Shown here: positions 22,901 to 29,602 of the stretch, piece by piece | How the letters are laid out: every line of letters begins with the position of its first letter | Numbering within the stretch: position 1 is the first letter of the stretch | Assembly: GCF_001949145.1 (NCBI RefSeq) | Contig: NW_019091642.1 | Location: 168,892-206,643 of the forward strand | Reading direction: 5' to 3' | Length of the DNA stretch: 37,752 bases | DNA from: Acanthaster planci | Lineage: Eukaryota; Echinodermata; Asteroidea; Valvatida; Acanthasteridae | The notes under the pieces: model-generated | Databases searched by the model: none | Told to the model about the DNA's origin: nothing | What the model saw: only the letters and a program-made list of their open reading frames with translations | Position numbers and translations under genes: made by a program

Positions 22901-23032
22901 TGACAATTTCATGACTGAAACCAATGTTAATAAAGTCAGCCCAATCAACTTCATACCGATAAATCCCTTGCTAATAGAAAAGAACAAGGCGAAACAGGCA
23001 AAGACATGGAGCACAGCAGTCACCACAACCAT
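3733..23032 (-). CDS. LDLa/CUB/LRR-containing G-protein coupled receptor, GRL101-like (LGR type C), complete 24-exon gene
   Basis: Join of 24 exons on the minus strand: 23032-22957, 22385-22272, 21969-21844, 21551-21432, 17422-17015, 16392-16261, 16005-15640, 14330-14220, 13861-13679, 13230-12814, 11939-11832, 11714-11601, 10694-10323, 10026-9928, 9743-9378, 8886-8761, 8226-8116, 7912-7792, 7185-7114, 6516-6445, 6016-5945, 5675-5604, 5189-5097, 4966-3733. Seen: each boundary has AG acceptor and GT donor, phases match throughout, and the sum is 5085 nt (1694 aa plus stop). Domains by residue: signal peptide 1-~22; LDLa at ~26-63, 64-105 (degenerate), 106-145, 282-325, 448-484, 485-545, 685-720, 721-758, 883-915 (degenerate), 1038-1079, 1080-1116; CUB at ~146-281, 326-447, 546-684, 759-882, 916-1037; LRRNT 1117-1156; LRRs 1157-1284; 7TM ~1327-1647. 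Known: GRL101 of Lymnaea and related type C LGRs carry LDLa repeats, LRRs and a 7TM domain. Inferred: plasma-membrane receptor for an unknown, perhaps lipoprotein- or peptide-like ligand. Extra phase 1-1 exons could be missing without breaking the frame. Confidence 0.88.
5097..5189 (-). CDS. GRL101-like exon 23: terminal leucine-rich repeat
   Basis: 93 nt, phase 2-2, seven codons longer than the other LRR exons. [20 protein letters not shown] then [11 protein letters not shown]. The extended last repeat leads directly into the YxxDYxxCC hinge encoded by the next exon. Confidence 0.88.
5604..5675 (-). CDS. GRL101-like exon 22: leucine-rich repeat 4
   Basis: 72 nt, phase 2-2. [20 protein letters not shown] with LRTL at the end: LRR with FxGLxxL. 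Donor GTGAGT. Confidence 0.93.
5945..6016 (-). CDS. GRL101-like exon 21: leucine-rich repeat 3
   Basis: 72 nt, phase 2-2. [23 protein letters not shown] with N at the consensus position. Donor GTAAGT. Confidence 0.93.
6445..6516 (-). CDS. GRL101-like exon 20: leucine-rich repeat 2
   Basis: 72 nt, phase 2-2. [20 protein letters not shown] is a clear typical-type LRR (LxxNxIxxIPxxxFxGLxxL). Acceptor TCACAG, donor GTAAGT. Confidence 0.94.
7114..7185 (-). CDS. GRL101-like exon 19: leucine-rich repeat 1
   Basis: 72 nt, phase 2-2, one 24-residue LRR per exon as in LGR genes. [18 protein letters not shown]: keeps the F and L spacing of the convex side, weak LxLxxN core. Confidence 0.85.
7792..7912 (-). 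CDS. GRL101-like exon 18: LRR N-terminal cap (LRRNT)
   Basis: 121 nt exon, phase 1 at its start and phase 2 at its end, so it joins the two exon classes. [12 protein letters not shown] followed by LYVSCQSG matches the CPxxCxC...VxC signature of LRRNT caps. It ends DVL, feeding the first LRR. Confidence 0.88.
8116..8226 (-). CDS. GRL101-like exon 17: LDLa repeat 11
   Basis: Phase 1-1 exon of 111 nt. [31 protein letters not shown]: six cysteines; acidic DDE before the last cysteine. The last LDLa before the leucine-rich part, the position equivalent to the single LDLa of relaxin-type receptors. Confidence 0.93.
8367..8529. repeat. Cluster of TTAGTCA/TGACTAA motifs in intron 16
   Basis: Contains the palindrome ATTAGTCATTTTGACTAAT (8367-8385) and further TTAGTCA or TGACTAA copies at 8426-8433, 8444-8450 and 8478-8485, plus many looser AGTCA variants. 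Could be a decayed small palindromic element. Confidence 0.5.
8761..8886 (-). CDS. GRL101-like exon 16: LDLa repeat 10
   Basis: Phase 1-1 exon of 126 nt. [33 protein letters not shown]: six cysteines; the usual DG after cysteine 4 is NG, other ligands kept. Donor GTAAGT. Confidence 0.92.
9378..9743 (-). CDS. GRL101-like exon 15: CUB domain 5
   Basis: Phase 1-1 exon of 366 nt. [28 protein letters not shown], then [23 protein letters not shown], CxW and the YDYV motif are diagnostic of CUB. The residue where classical CUB has its third cysteine (just before YDY) is serine, and the fourth is also missing, so only one disulfide can form. Confidence 0.94.
9928..10026 (-). CDS. GRL101-like exon 14: truncated LDLa-like module 9
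   Basis: Phase 1-1 exon of 99 nt. [16 protein letters not shown] matches the first half of an LDLa (cysteines 1-3). After that only one more cysteine follows (YLCGL) and the calcium-binding CDGxxDC..SDE half is replaced by [12 protein letters not shown]. Acceptor TTTCAG and donor GTAAGG are good, so it is probably a real exon with an eroded domain. Confidence 0.75.
10323..10694 (-). CDS. GRL101-like exon 13: CUB domain 4
   Basis: Phase 1-1 exon of 372 nt (124 residues). [28 protein letters not shown] and [21 protein letters not shown] are clear CUB landmarks (SPxYP, CxW, LxLxFxSD-like, GF.xxY). Second disulfide absent. One of the two best CUB matches in the protein. Confidence 0.92.
11601..11714 (-). 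CDS. GRL101-like exon 12: LDLa repeat 8
   Basis: Phase 1-1 exon of 114 nt. [30 protein letters not shown]: full LDLa consensus. The intron to exon 11 is only 117 nt, among the shortest in the gene. Confidence 0.95.
11832..11939 (-). CDS. GRL101-like exon 11: LDLa repeat 7
   Basis: Phase 1-1 exon of 108 nt. [30 protein letters not shown]: six cysteines and all calcium ligands of the consensus. Donor GTAAGT. Confidence 0.95.
12814..13230 (-). CDS. GRL101-like exon 10: CUB-like domain 3
   Basis: Phase 1-1 exon of 417 nt (139 residues). First cysteine pair at HCVDTPG and GDCLFLITA; then strand sequence [11 protein letters not shown] and [12 protein letters not shown] similar to CUB strands. No second cysteine pair. 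Divergent, longer than typical CUB; supported by exon phase and module order. Confidence 0.75.
13679..13861 (-). CDS. GRL101-like exon 9: cysteine-rich segment plus LDLa repeat 6
   Basis: Phase 1-1 exon of 183 nt. The C-terminal part [30 protein letters not shown] is LDLa. Before it lie five additional cysteines ([13 protein letters not shown]). Either there is an extra cysteine-rich stretch, or RCPEEFCC is the true LDLa start and the loop between cysteines 2 and 3 is expanded. The acceptor chosen (GGAAAAG before AGGACG) is the only nearby AG giving phase 1. A better pyrimidine tract precedes an AG about 11 nt upstream but gives phase 0, which would break the chain. The boundary is therefore the least certain of the gene. 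Confidence 0.7.
14220..14330 (-). CDS. GRL101-like exon 8: LDLa repeat 5
   Basis: Phase 1-1 exon of 111 nt. Canonical LDLa: [32 protein letters not shown]. Flanked by AG acceptor (TTACATACAG) and GTAAGT donor. Confidence 0.94.
15640..16005 (-). CDS. GRL101-like exon 7: CUB-like domain 2 (divergent)
   Basis: Phase 1-1 exon of 366 nt (122 residues), the length of a CUB domain. Cysteines only near the start (ICSY and [10 protein letters not shown]), giving the first CUB disulfide. The strand pattern [11 protein letters not shown] resembles the conserved LWI/LxF strand of CUB domains. Assignment rests on length, cysteine pair, exon phase and alternation with LDLa exons; sequence similarity alone is weak. 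Confidence 0.72.
16261..16392 (-). CDS. GRL101-like exon 6: LDLa repeat 4
   Basis: Phase 1-1 exon of 132 nt. Six cysteines: [32 protein letters not shown]. Calcium-binding acidic residues are present (DGKFDC, WDES). The acceptor has a strong C/T tract ending TTTGCAG. Confidence 0.93.
17015..17422 (-). CDS. GRL101-like exon 5: CUB domain 1
   Basis: Phase 1-1 exon of 408 nt, one exon per domain. Begins [12 protein letters not shown], then [19 protein letters not shown] as CUB strand pattern with the first cysteine pair. The second cysteine pair of classical CUB domains is absent. The end is alternating hydrophobic strand sequence ([11 protein letters not shown]). Longer than a typical ~110-residue CUB (about 136 residues), so loops are expanded. 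Confidence 0.82.
18120..18321. mobile_element. Palindromic MITE-like element with near-perfect inverted arms
   Basis: Outer ends are inverted copies (ACGTACACTCTAAAA and its complement). If TA at 18123-18124 and 18317-18318 is the target duplication, the TIR begins CACTCTAAAA, as in Tc1/mariner-type MITEs. The arms match almost base for base over about 55 bp and are packed with GGGTCA/TGACCC half-sites; the centre is diverged and contains TAGGCCTA. No coding capacity. Confidence 0.8.
19083..19710. repeat. Large inverted (foldback) repeat
   Basis: Left arm 19083-19300 and right arm 19439-19710 are reverse complements with roughly 90% identity by eye (shared: TAGCCCCACTAG, GGCACGGACTCTCACTC, GTCGGCGTACTGAACAT, TTCAATCTAACGGGCT). 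The right arm has about 54 extra bases. The spacer is about 138 bp. Probably a foldback transposon or two converging copies of a repeat inserted in intron 4. Confidence 0.8.
21432..21551 (-). CDS. GRL101-like exon 4: LDLa repeat 3
   Basis: Phase 1-1 exon of 120 nt. Six cysteines ([30 protein letters not shown]) with the D/E calcium ligands. Its donor GTAAGC opens the largest intron of the gene (21431-17423, ~4 kb), which carries two inverted-repeat elements. Confidence 0.92.
21844..21969 (-). CDS. GRL101-like exon 3: degenerate LDLa repeat 2 (four cysteines)
   Basis: Phase 1-1 exon of 126 nt. The second half ([17 protein letters not shown]) keeps LDLa spacing and the SDE acidic motif. The first half has FKC where cysteine 2 should be but lacks cysteines 1 and 3 ([10 protein letters not shown], then [13 protein letters not shown]). 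Cysteines 1 and 3 are disulfide partners in LDLa domains, so the loss is paired. The acceptor is preceded by a good pyrimidine tract; the donor is GTAATT. Confidence 0.8.
22272..22385 (-). CDS. GRL101-like exon 2: LDLa repeat 1
   Basis: Phase 1-1 exon of 114 nt. Six cysteines in LDL-receptor class A spacing with the calcium-binding half CDGVPDC..EIDE.LC. Begins [15 protein letters not shown]. This is a complete, canonical module and the first extracellular domain after the signal peptide. Confidence 0.92.
22957..23032 (-). CDS. GRL101-like exon 1: start codon and signal peptide
   Basis: Encodes 25 residues beginning [10 protein letters not shown] with a hydrophobic core (VFACFALFF), a typical signal peptide, then ends TTT ATC G before the donor GTATGA (phase 1), exactly what the first LDLa exon needs. 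The ATG has G at -3 and G at +4. An upstream in-frame Met exists (the open frame runs to 23296), but it would bury the signal peptide. The bases just before the ATG (a T-rich run ending CAG) look like a splice acceptor, so the 5' UTR may contain a separate non-coding exon further upstream. Confidence 0.75.
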
Positions 23033-23142
23033 TTCTGAAAAAAGGCAACGGATAATTTTCGTAACTAAAAACACTTTCAGATATTCAAGAAACTTTACAG
23101 TAATTTTAACTGTGGTTTGCTCAGAGACTCTCGAAGTCATTG

Positions 23143-23240
23143 GAAGCAAGATATGAGACGGAGAGAACCCCCCCCCCGCTTTTTGTTGGTTATTGTTTAA
23201 CTGGAGTCTCAGGAATTCAGTTAAGACATCTGGGGGTGGT
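23143..23240 (-). repeat. Dispersed repeat family, copy C, 5' of the GRL101-like gene
   Basis: Reverse-complement relative of copy B: GCAAGATATGAGACGGAGAG, C10, GTTGGTTATTGTTT, GGAGTCTCAGGAATTC, then GGGGGTGG. It lies about 110 bp upstream of the receptor start codon. Confidence 0.7.
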
Positions 23241-24966
23241 ATTAGTTGACAATAATGTTGAGTATGGGAAGGGGTTAGACGTGTAGGGGGTGCCACTCGG
23301 TCTCATTTCTTTTTGTGCAAAACTCAAAGTAACTAACTTATAGTCTAATTTACAAATAACAACGTCAAATAAAAGATTAACATACAAAACGTCGACATAA
23401 CAAATTACATGTAAGCAAAAACTGTCGTTAAAATACAAAGTACAAATTGAAGGAAACGATTGCAGCAGCACTTTATGTAAACGTGACTTTTGAGGAGAGT
23501 TTAATCCAACAATCGTTTACCCCAATAAAATGAGGGGAAAGATTTTGCAGTTCAACTGCAGTTTTTAAGGGTGGTTAGAATGTGCTTTTCTTTAAAATCG
23601 TCTGCGATATTAAAAACACTTATTCCTTTGTCAAAATTTTTTAGAGGGGGCGTGTTTAAGTATTACAGGTGAGCGTATTTATTAGTTACCTATTTGGAAT
23701 TCGAATATCATACATGATAGTACAACAGGAGGTCGCATAAGTATCACACAGTCTACTGGTGATCATTGTAATGACAAAAGAAGAACACTGGATTCACTAT
23801 AAATCTACTATCATACTTGCGTTTTGGAGAAACACCTCAACGGCAGGTGCACAGGCTGAGATTTCCGAGTCAAATTCTGAGGTTGATATCACGTCCACTT
23901 CTCTTAAATTTCAGCGCACGCCTAAACTTTGACAGAGATTTGATAAACGTGGAGACTGCTAGATTTCAATAAATAAGGTCAAGCATGGGCTTACACTATT
24001 TATCTTCTTGTTTTGTAAATTATGCTGGTAGGGAAGCTGGTAATAAAATTCCTACCCACAGAAAATTAAAAAAACAAGAATTGAAGCTCGACACTGTAAC
24101 CTTCACCTAAGGAGCAAACATGAATCGTCATTTAAGGAGCACATGAATCGTCATGTAAAATCATAATTAATGTCAGGTCAACAGATTGATTGACAAGCCT
24201 GTTTCGATTCCCTTCGGGTAGGGGATGTAATAATGCTGGTCCCATTCAGATACTGCGCAAGTGTGCGTCATTCTGTTTCCACATAATTCACTTCCAAGAA
24301 AGCATCCCCGTGCTTTGAAATTCAGAGGTTGGGCAATCACTAGTTCACTCCTAAATTCTGATTTACGTGCATATGCACATAAATGGCAAGTGAGGCAACA
24401 AGCTTGACAATTATGGCCTACTGACAATGTACAGGGGCACAAATTTCAAGGTGTTTTACTTTCAATTTTCTCTTAGCTTATGCACTTTTTAAATTTCTGT
24501 CTTCGGAAAACCCTTTAAACATTATTGCTATTGCTTTTTGGTGTGAGAGAAATTTTGGAGAGCAAAATGAAAAACTTCGTTCGATCGAAGCGCATGAGAA
24601 CGAAAGATTCGCTTCTTTCGGTGAGCTATAAAATAAATTGAGCGATACGATAAGATAGCATCCATCCTTCTCGGTCGACGACGTGACTGGCAAAACAAGC
24701 CTAAACCAGTCTGAAAGTAGTCCGCAATTCACCTGCCTTCAGCCCATGATTCAGTAGGGTACCAATGGTGCATGGCCTCCTGAAGTTCACGCACCCTTAC
24801 TTATGTATACTTGTAGGGTATTTCCTTTGTTATCGTGTACAAAACTCCCACACAAGACGGGAAAAAATTCAAATCACTGCCATTTCAACCAAATTCAGTT
24901 TCCTGGGTTGAAATTTCGACCGTATTTCCCTTATATCAAACACTTCAATTTTCGACACATGAATGG

Positions 24967-25015
24967 CACTTGAAAATTCCTCCATTTGAGTAAAATGGAG
25001 GAATCTTTTTAAGTG
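24967..25015. repeat. Hairpin with ATTCCTCCATTT stem
   Basis: Arms CACTTGAAAATTCCTCCATTT and its imperfect complement are separated by four bases, about 21 bp per arm. Confidence 0.8.
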
Positions 25016-25020
25016 AAATT

Positions 25021-25103
25021 CTTGCGGGGTACCACTTTAGTACCCCACAAGGATCAAAACCGGCCTTGTGGAGTACCTTCATTGTTCTGGTACCCCACAA
25101 GGT
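25021..25103. repeat. Two adjacent hairpins sharing the stem CTTGTGGGGTAC
   Basis: First hairpin 25021-25051 (CTTGCGGGGTAC..GTACCCCACAAG), second 25064-25103 (CCTTGTGGAGTACC..GGTACCCCACAAGG). Same stem sequence in both. Confidence 0.8.
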
Positions 25104-25970
25104 ACCATGTACAAGCGCAAAACTACTGAATTGGACATTGTCAGAAAGGAGTCCGGCTAATTTCTTTGGACCTCTTGTGCTCCGGACGAGTGTTTGTTAA
25201 ACTTCATGCAATGTAAAATCCTTTCAGACCAGAAAATAATAGCTGTAATAATTTTGGAGGGTTTTGCAAAAACCAAAGTGAACAATATATATTGCAGCCG
25301 CTGAAATAACGTTGAAATTTTGCATTTTCAAAGGGCCACTCAAGCTCGTTGTCTCACTTGTCATTTATGTGCATGCGCACACAAATTAGAATTGATTAGT
25401 AAACTGGTCTACTGAGTGCCTGCTGCTGGTAGTGCGGTGACAAAGGTACATGTAAAGCACGGGTGACTCAAATATAGTGAAGTCAGGATTGTGGCAGGTA
25501 ACAACTTAAAGTCAGGCGTAGTTGTCAGGCGTAGTTGTAGCTGTAGATTGATCAACACAAACAAACAAACGGAGACGCTTAACACATCTGCCAGTAATTA
25601 ATATGACAAGTTCGAAAGGTCTATACGGACTAATAATTCACTGCAAGTCCATTCATCGTTTATAAAATTCAGTTCTTCAAGAAAGGATTAATATGGCCGA
25701 AGTACCAGCACAAAGATTGACATTACATAAAATAGAAGGTACGTGATCTCAATTAACGTTGTTTCATTCAAGAGGTCGTGTATCACGTCGCAGGGAATCA
25801 CTACCTTAAAAAAAATAAGTTATAGAGTTTGGTTGTCCATGCATTTATGACAACATAATTGAAAACATTTCACCAAGAACATTTTCAATAAAACGGAATG
25901 AGAAACACAACACATGGAAGACTCATTTATTACACCGAATTTTATCCACGAGAGGAACGTCAATCTCCGC

Positions 25971-26075
25971 ACGAATGTCTTTCGTTTTCAAGCACTGCGT
26001 AAATCAGTGGTGCGTGCCCTTACGAATGTCTTCTTTTGTTTTCAAGCACTGTGTAAATCAGTGGTGCGTGTCCTT
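25971..26075. repeat. ~51-bp tandem duplication
   Basis: Units 25971-26021 and 26022-26075 share ACGAATGTCTTC, GTTTTCAAGCACTG and GTAAATCAGTGGTGCGTG with few mismatches and a 3-bp length difference. Confidence 0.88.
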
Positions 26076-26136
26076 CACGGCTTCTATCACGTTCTCTGGA
26101 TCCTTGAAGAGGTCAATCAGTCTCTTGAGTCCGGGT
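26058..26136 (-). other. Possible 3'-terminal coding exon (low confidence)
   Basis: Minus-strand open stretch following TTTTTAAAG: PGLKRLIDLFKDPENVIE, then AVKDTHH and a TGA stop. It looks protein-like (amphipathic helix). Its stop lies in one unit of the 51-bp tandem duplication. No upstream exon was identified. Confidence 0.22.
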
Positions 26137-26139
26137 CTT

Positions 26140-29037
26140 TAAAAATCCGGTTTTATATGTGGGCCCCAATTGTTTTCAGTTTTTTACTCGCATAATAATG
26201 ACCCCACATGGAAATTTTTGCTCTACAGGAGGAAGTATACACATGAGACATATTGGCAGTTCCCTCAGTTGGCCAAACCAACAATCTTTTATTTCCGATT
26301 CCTTAAGTACTTTATCCTACCCATATACGGTTAAATTACAAGACAGTGTCATAATACGTATGATGCCATGCATAAAACAATTTTTTTTTTCAAAACTTGA
26401 CCCGACTGCCATTTTTTTTTTATTTTAAGTCCTGGTAGTGCATGCGCGTGAGGAAAACAAAGGTCAAAGAACTAAGCCCTGAAACATATTACATGTAAAA
26501 AAAAACCTCCACAGGTCTAGCGAATAGTGATTCGAGCCGCTATGTCCAAACAATACAAGCAGCTAACAAGATAAATTACACAAGGCACTCCGTGTGCAAT
26601 CACAACCCATCACACTAATACAAAGATAACCTAACTAGATCTCCTGGGAGATTTCCTGGTTGGCAGGAGACACAAACCCTGGCCCTGCCTGTGGAATTTG
26701 GAAAGGAGTAACGGAGGGCATTTCACACGAGTGTGCCCTGCCCCACCTCCACCTATGCAAGTACATGTATTTAAAGTAGACCCTTGAAACAGGTCAAAAG
26801 GCACGGAGAGAGGCGTTATTTTGGGGGGACTACTGAGATAAACTCCTTATACATGAACTTGCTCCTGCCCCCTGTTTTCTACAGCTGAACGATCCGTTAA
26901 GGGATGCAAGTAATGAAGGCAACCTGCTTAGAGTTTGTGGGAGGATAGAGGAGGGCATCTGGATTCAATACTTTGGCAAGCCCATTGCGCAGATTTTCGA
27001 AGAACATTCATTGCGAGACGTGGATAAGCACAGACCGTATAACCAATGCAATGAGTGTTGGGTTTGAGTCACATTGTGAGAATGGATAACGGCACGTGCG
27101 TTACCAAGTTTCCCACAAATTTTATGATCAAACTTGTTCAGAACGAACACACCATTTTTGCCCACACCAGATTTTAGCCAAATAAATTTCATAGGAAAGA
27201 GGGAGAGGAGAACTGAATAGGATTTATGCTGGCATTTTCATGTGAAACGTGGCTCCAAGCCCTTTTTGTGTTATTGTCCAAAAGGAATGATTGTTCACCC
27301 GTCCATGGCCGTGTGTGAATAAATAAAATACATTGGAAGTATGGAACCTGTAGCTTTAGAATTAAGGTGCTGTTATGATTTTGGTGTAAAACATGCACAA
27401 TTTTCCAAAAAATTTCAAAAGAAATGTTGTAGCATTTTTGATGCGTTCTGTATGACCTCTGATATCCCACGTACCACCTGTACCTCAAGTGAATAGAACA
27501 AGACAGGAACTACGGCCTTGGCAGTAACATACGGGGTGCCAGTAGATGGGTTCACGGACAAACCAAATTTATATGCGTGTATTATTTTATACATAATATG
27601 GAGGAAGTTTAAACTTTATTAGGCCGAATATACAAGTTTGCTGCTGACGGTGTCCAACCATCTAATGACTATACCGGAGACGAAAATGCCATTAAAAGTA
27701 CTGAACATGGAATTTATGGCCGCTAAGACACTCCTAAAGCCATCAGCACCTTTTTAAGCATGTATTGGAACTGATGTGTGGTTTAAGGGGGAAACCGCCA
27801 GTATACACAAGCAGAATGTACCCACTGGGCAGCCGCATTTTCAAATAGTCAGATAAGGAACGAACTTGACATTGTTTGGAAACGACGTTTCTATACAAAT
27901 GCAATGTCACCGGATTGCCCTGCTGGTCACTTTCTTAAGATCTGATTCTTACATTCATTATAGATTGGTCGCTTCCTTTGAACCCGTTCGTTTATCCCTT
28001 ATTTATGCCAACCATAAGCTCTTTTTGTTTTCTACTGGCAATTCCTACACCCGAGGAAAAAATCCAAAGAAAGTCAAGACAAAGGCCGAACAAGAAAAGA
28101 AAGCCTCTAGCTCAGTCAAAGCAATGGGGCCTACTATGTGGCAGTTTTCCCAATACTTCTAAGGTGACAGCACGACTGCAGTCAGAGTTGTGTATTTGTC
28201 TACGACAACCTCCTCTGAGCGCGAGGACCATGAAATTCTGGAAAGGAGTTGGCCAGCCATTTACCTTGTGACAGAATACAACTGCTGATACATACAGGTA
28301 CCGACTGTGGAAGAGGCCAAGCCCTTTATTTATAGATGTGCTGTGAATGCCGCCATATTTCCTCTGGGAGCAGGCTAAGAACACTGTGGTCCAGCTTCAT
28401 TGTGAATGTCAGAGCTCAGCCAACTCAGGTCTTGTATTCATGTGCAAATGTTTTTATCCTCAGTTTTGAATACCAATTGAAGTTAGAGGGCTATTTCTTT
28501 TCATTCTGCTTAACTTCCTTTACAAGTAATTAGCATTTGGGGCTTTGGGTTTCGTGGCTTTGAGTTTTACCAGGGGGGACAAAGGTAAGTTATTTCTTAA
28601 GCCATGGAGGTCTTTTGTTTGAATGAATGCTTGTGCTGGGTGTGTGTGCAAATGGTGGATGCAGTGGTGTATAAAAGGAGTGCACCATCTTTTATCCAGG
28701 GCCACTTGTTATGCTATTCTTGTGATGGTAGCGTCGCCATGGGTTCAAGAGCTCTCTTGCATTTGGCTAATTCCATGCCATTTGGAGCAGTTTGGCTCCA
28801 GTGGTTGTTTTGAAGTCAAGATTCAAAATTGTAAAGCCTTCATAGAGAGAGGCCATCTTGTATATGTAGTAGTTTCCAACTACAGTGCTGAACTTTGGGC
28901 CGGCGACAGTGACTACAAGCAACAAGGGCCAAAACCAGTAAGTATTTTCTGTATTTTTTATTTAACTTTTGTAAAATGACCAATATGAGACATTGAGTGA
29001 TATAATTGTAATTTTTCTTCGTTTTAACTTCTGTAAA
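26140..29037. other. No gene recognised; sequence up to the assembly gap
   Basis: Several open frames of 60-120 codons on both strands, none with domain features. Poly-T tracts at about 26380 and 26410. The stretch 28060-28980 is relatively GC-rich and may be a decayed repeat, but no family was recognised. Confidence 0.45.
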
Positions 29038-29602
29038 NNNNNNNNNNNNNNNNNNNNNNNNNNNNNNNNNNNNNNNNNNNNNNNNNNNNNNNNNNNNNNN
29101 NNNNNNNNNNNNNNNNNNNNNNNNNNNNNNNNNNNNNNNNNNNNNNNNNNNNNNNNNNNNNNNNNNNNNNNNNNNNNNNNNNNNNNNNNNNNNNNNNNNN
29201 NNNNNNNNNNNNNNNNNNNNNNNNNNNNNNNNNNNNNNNNNNNNNNNNNNNNNNNNNNNNNNNNNNNNNNNNNNNNNNNNNNNNNNNNNNNNNNNNNNNN
29301 NNNNNNNNNNNNNNNNNNNNNNNNNNNNNNNNNNNNNNNNNNNNNNNNNNNNNNNNNNNNNNNNNNNNNNNNNNNNNNNNNNNNNNNNNNNNNNNNNNNN
29401 NNNNNNNNNNNNNNNNNNNNNNNNNNNNNNNNNNNNNNNNNNNNNNNNNNNNNNNNNNNNNNNNNNNNNNNNNNNNNNNNNNNNNNNNNNNNNNNNNNNN
29501 NNNNNNNNNNNNNNNNNNNNNNNNNNNNNNNNNNNNNNNNNNNNNNNNNNNNNNNNNNNNNNNNNNNNNNNNNNNNNNNNNNNNNNNNNNNNNNNNNNNN
29601 NN
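29038..29602. other. Assembly gap (565 N)
   Basis: Run of N. Open frames spanning it have no meaning. Confidence 1.

Larger units (their letters stand above)
23297..25900. other. Non-coding region upstream of the GRL101-like gene
   Basis: No gene recognised. The only clear structure is three short hairpins near 25 kb. The promoter and any 5' UTR exon of the receptor should lie at the lower end, but no TATA box or other core element could be assigned. Confidence 0.5.

Noticed and set aside
23033-23296. Longer N terminus of the receptor using an upstream in-frame Met
   Set aside because: Would place about 90 polar residues before the signal peptide. The MVVV start has better context and the preceding bases resemble an acceptor or 5' UTR.
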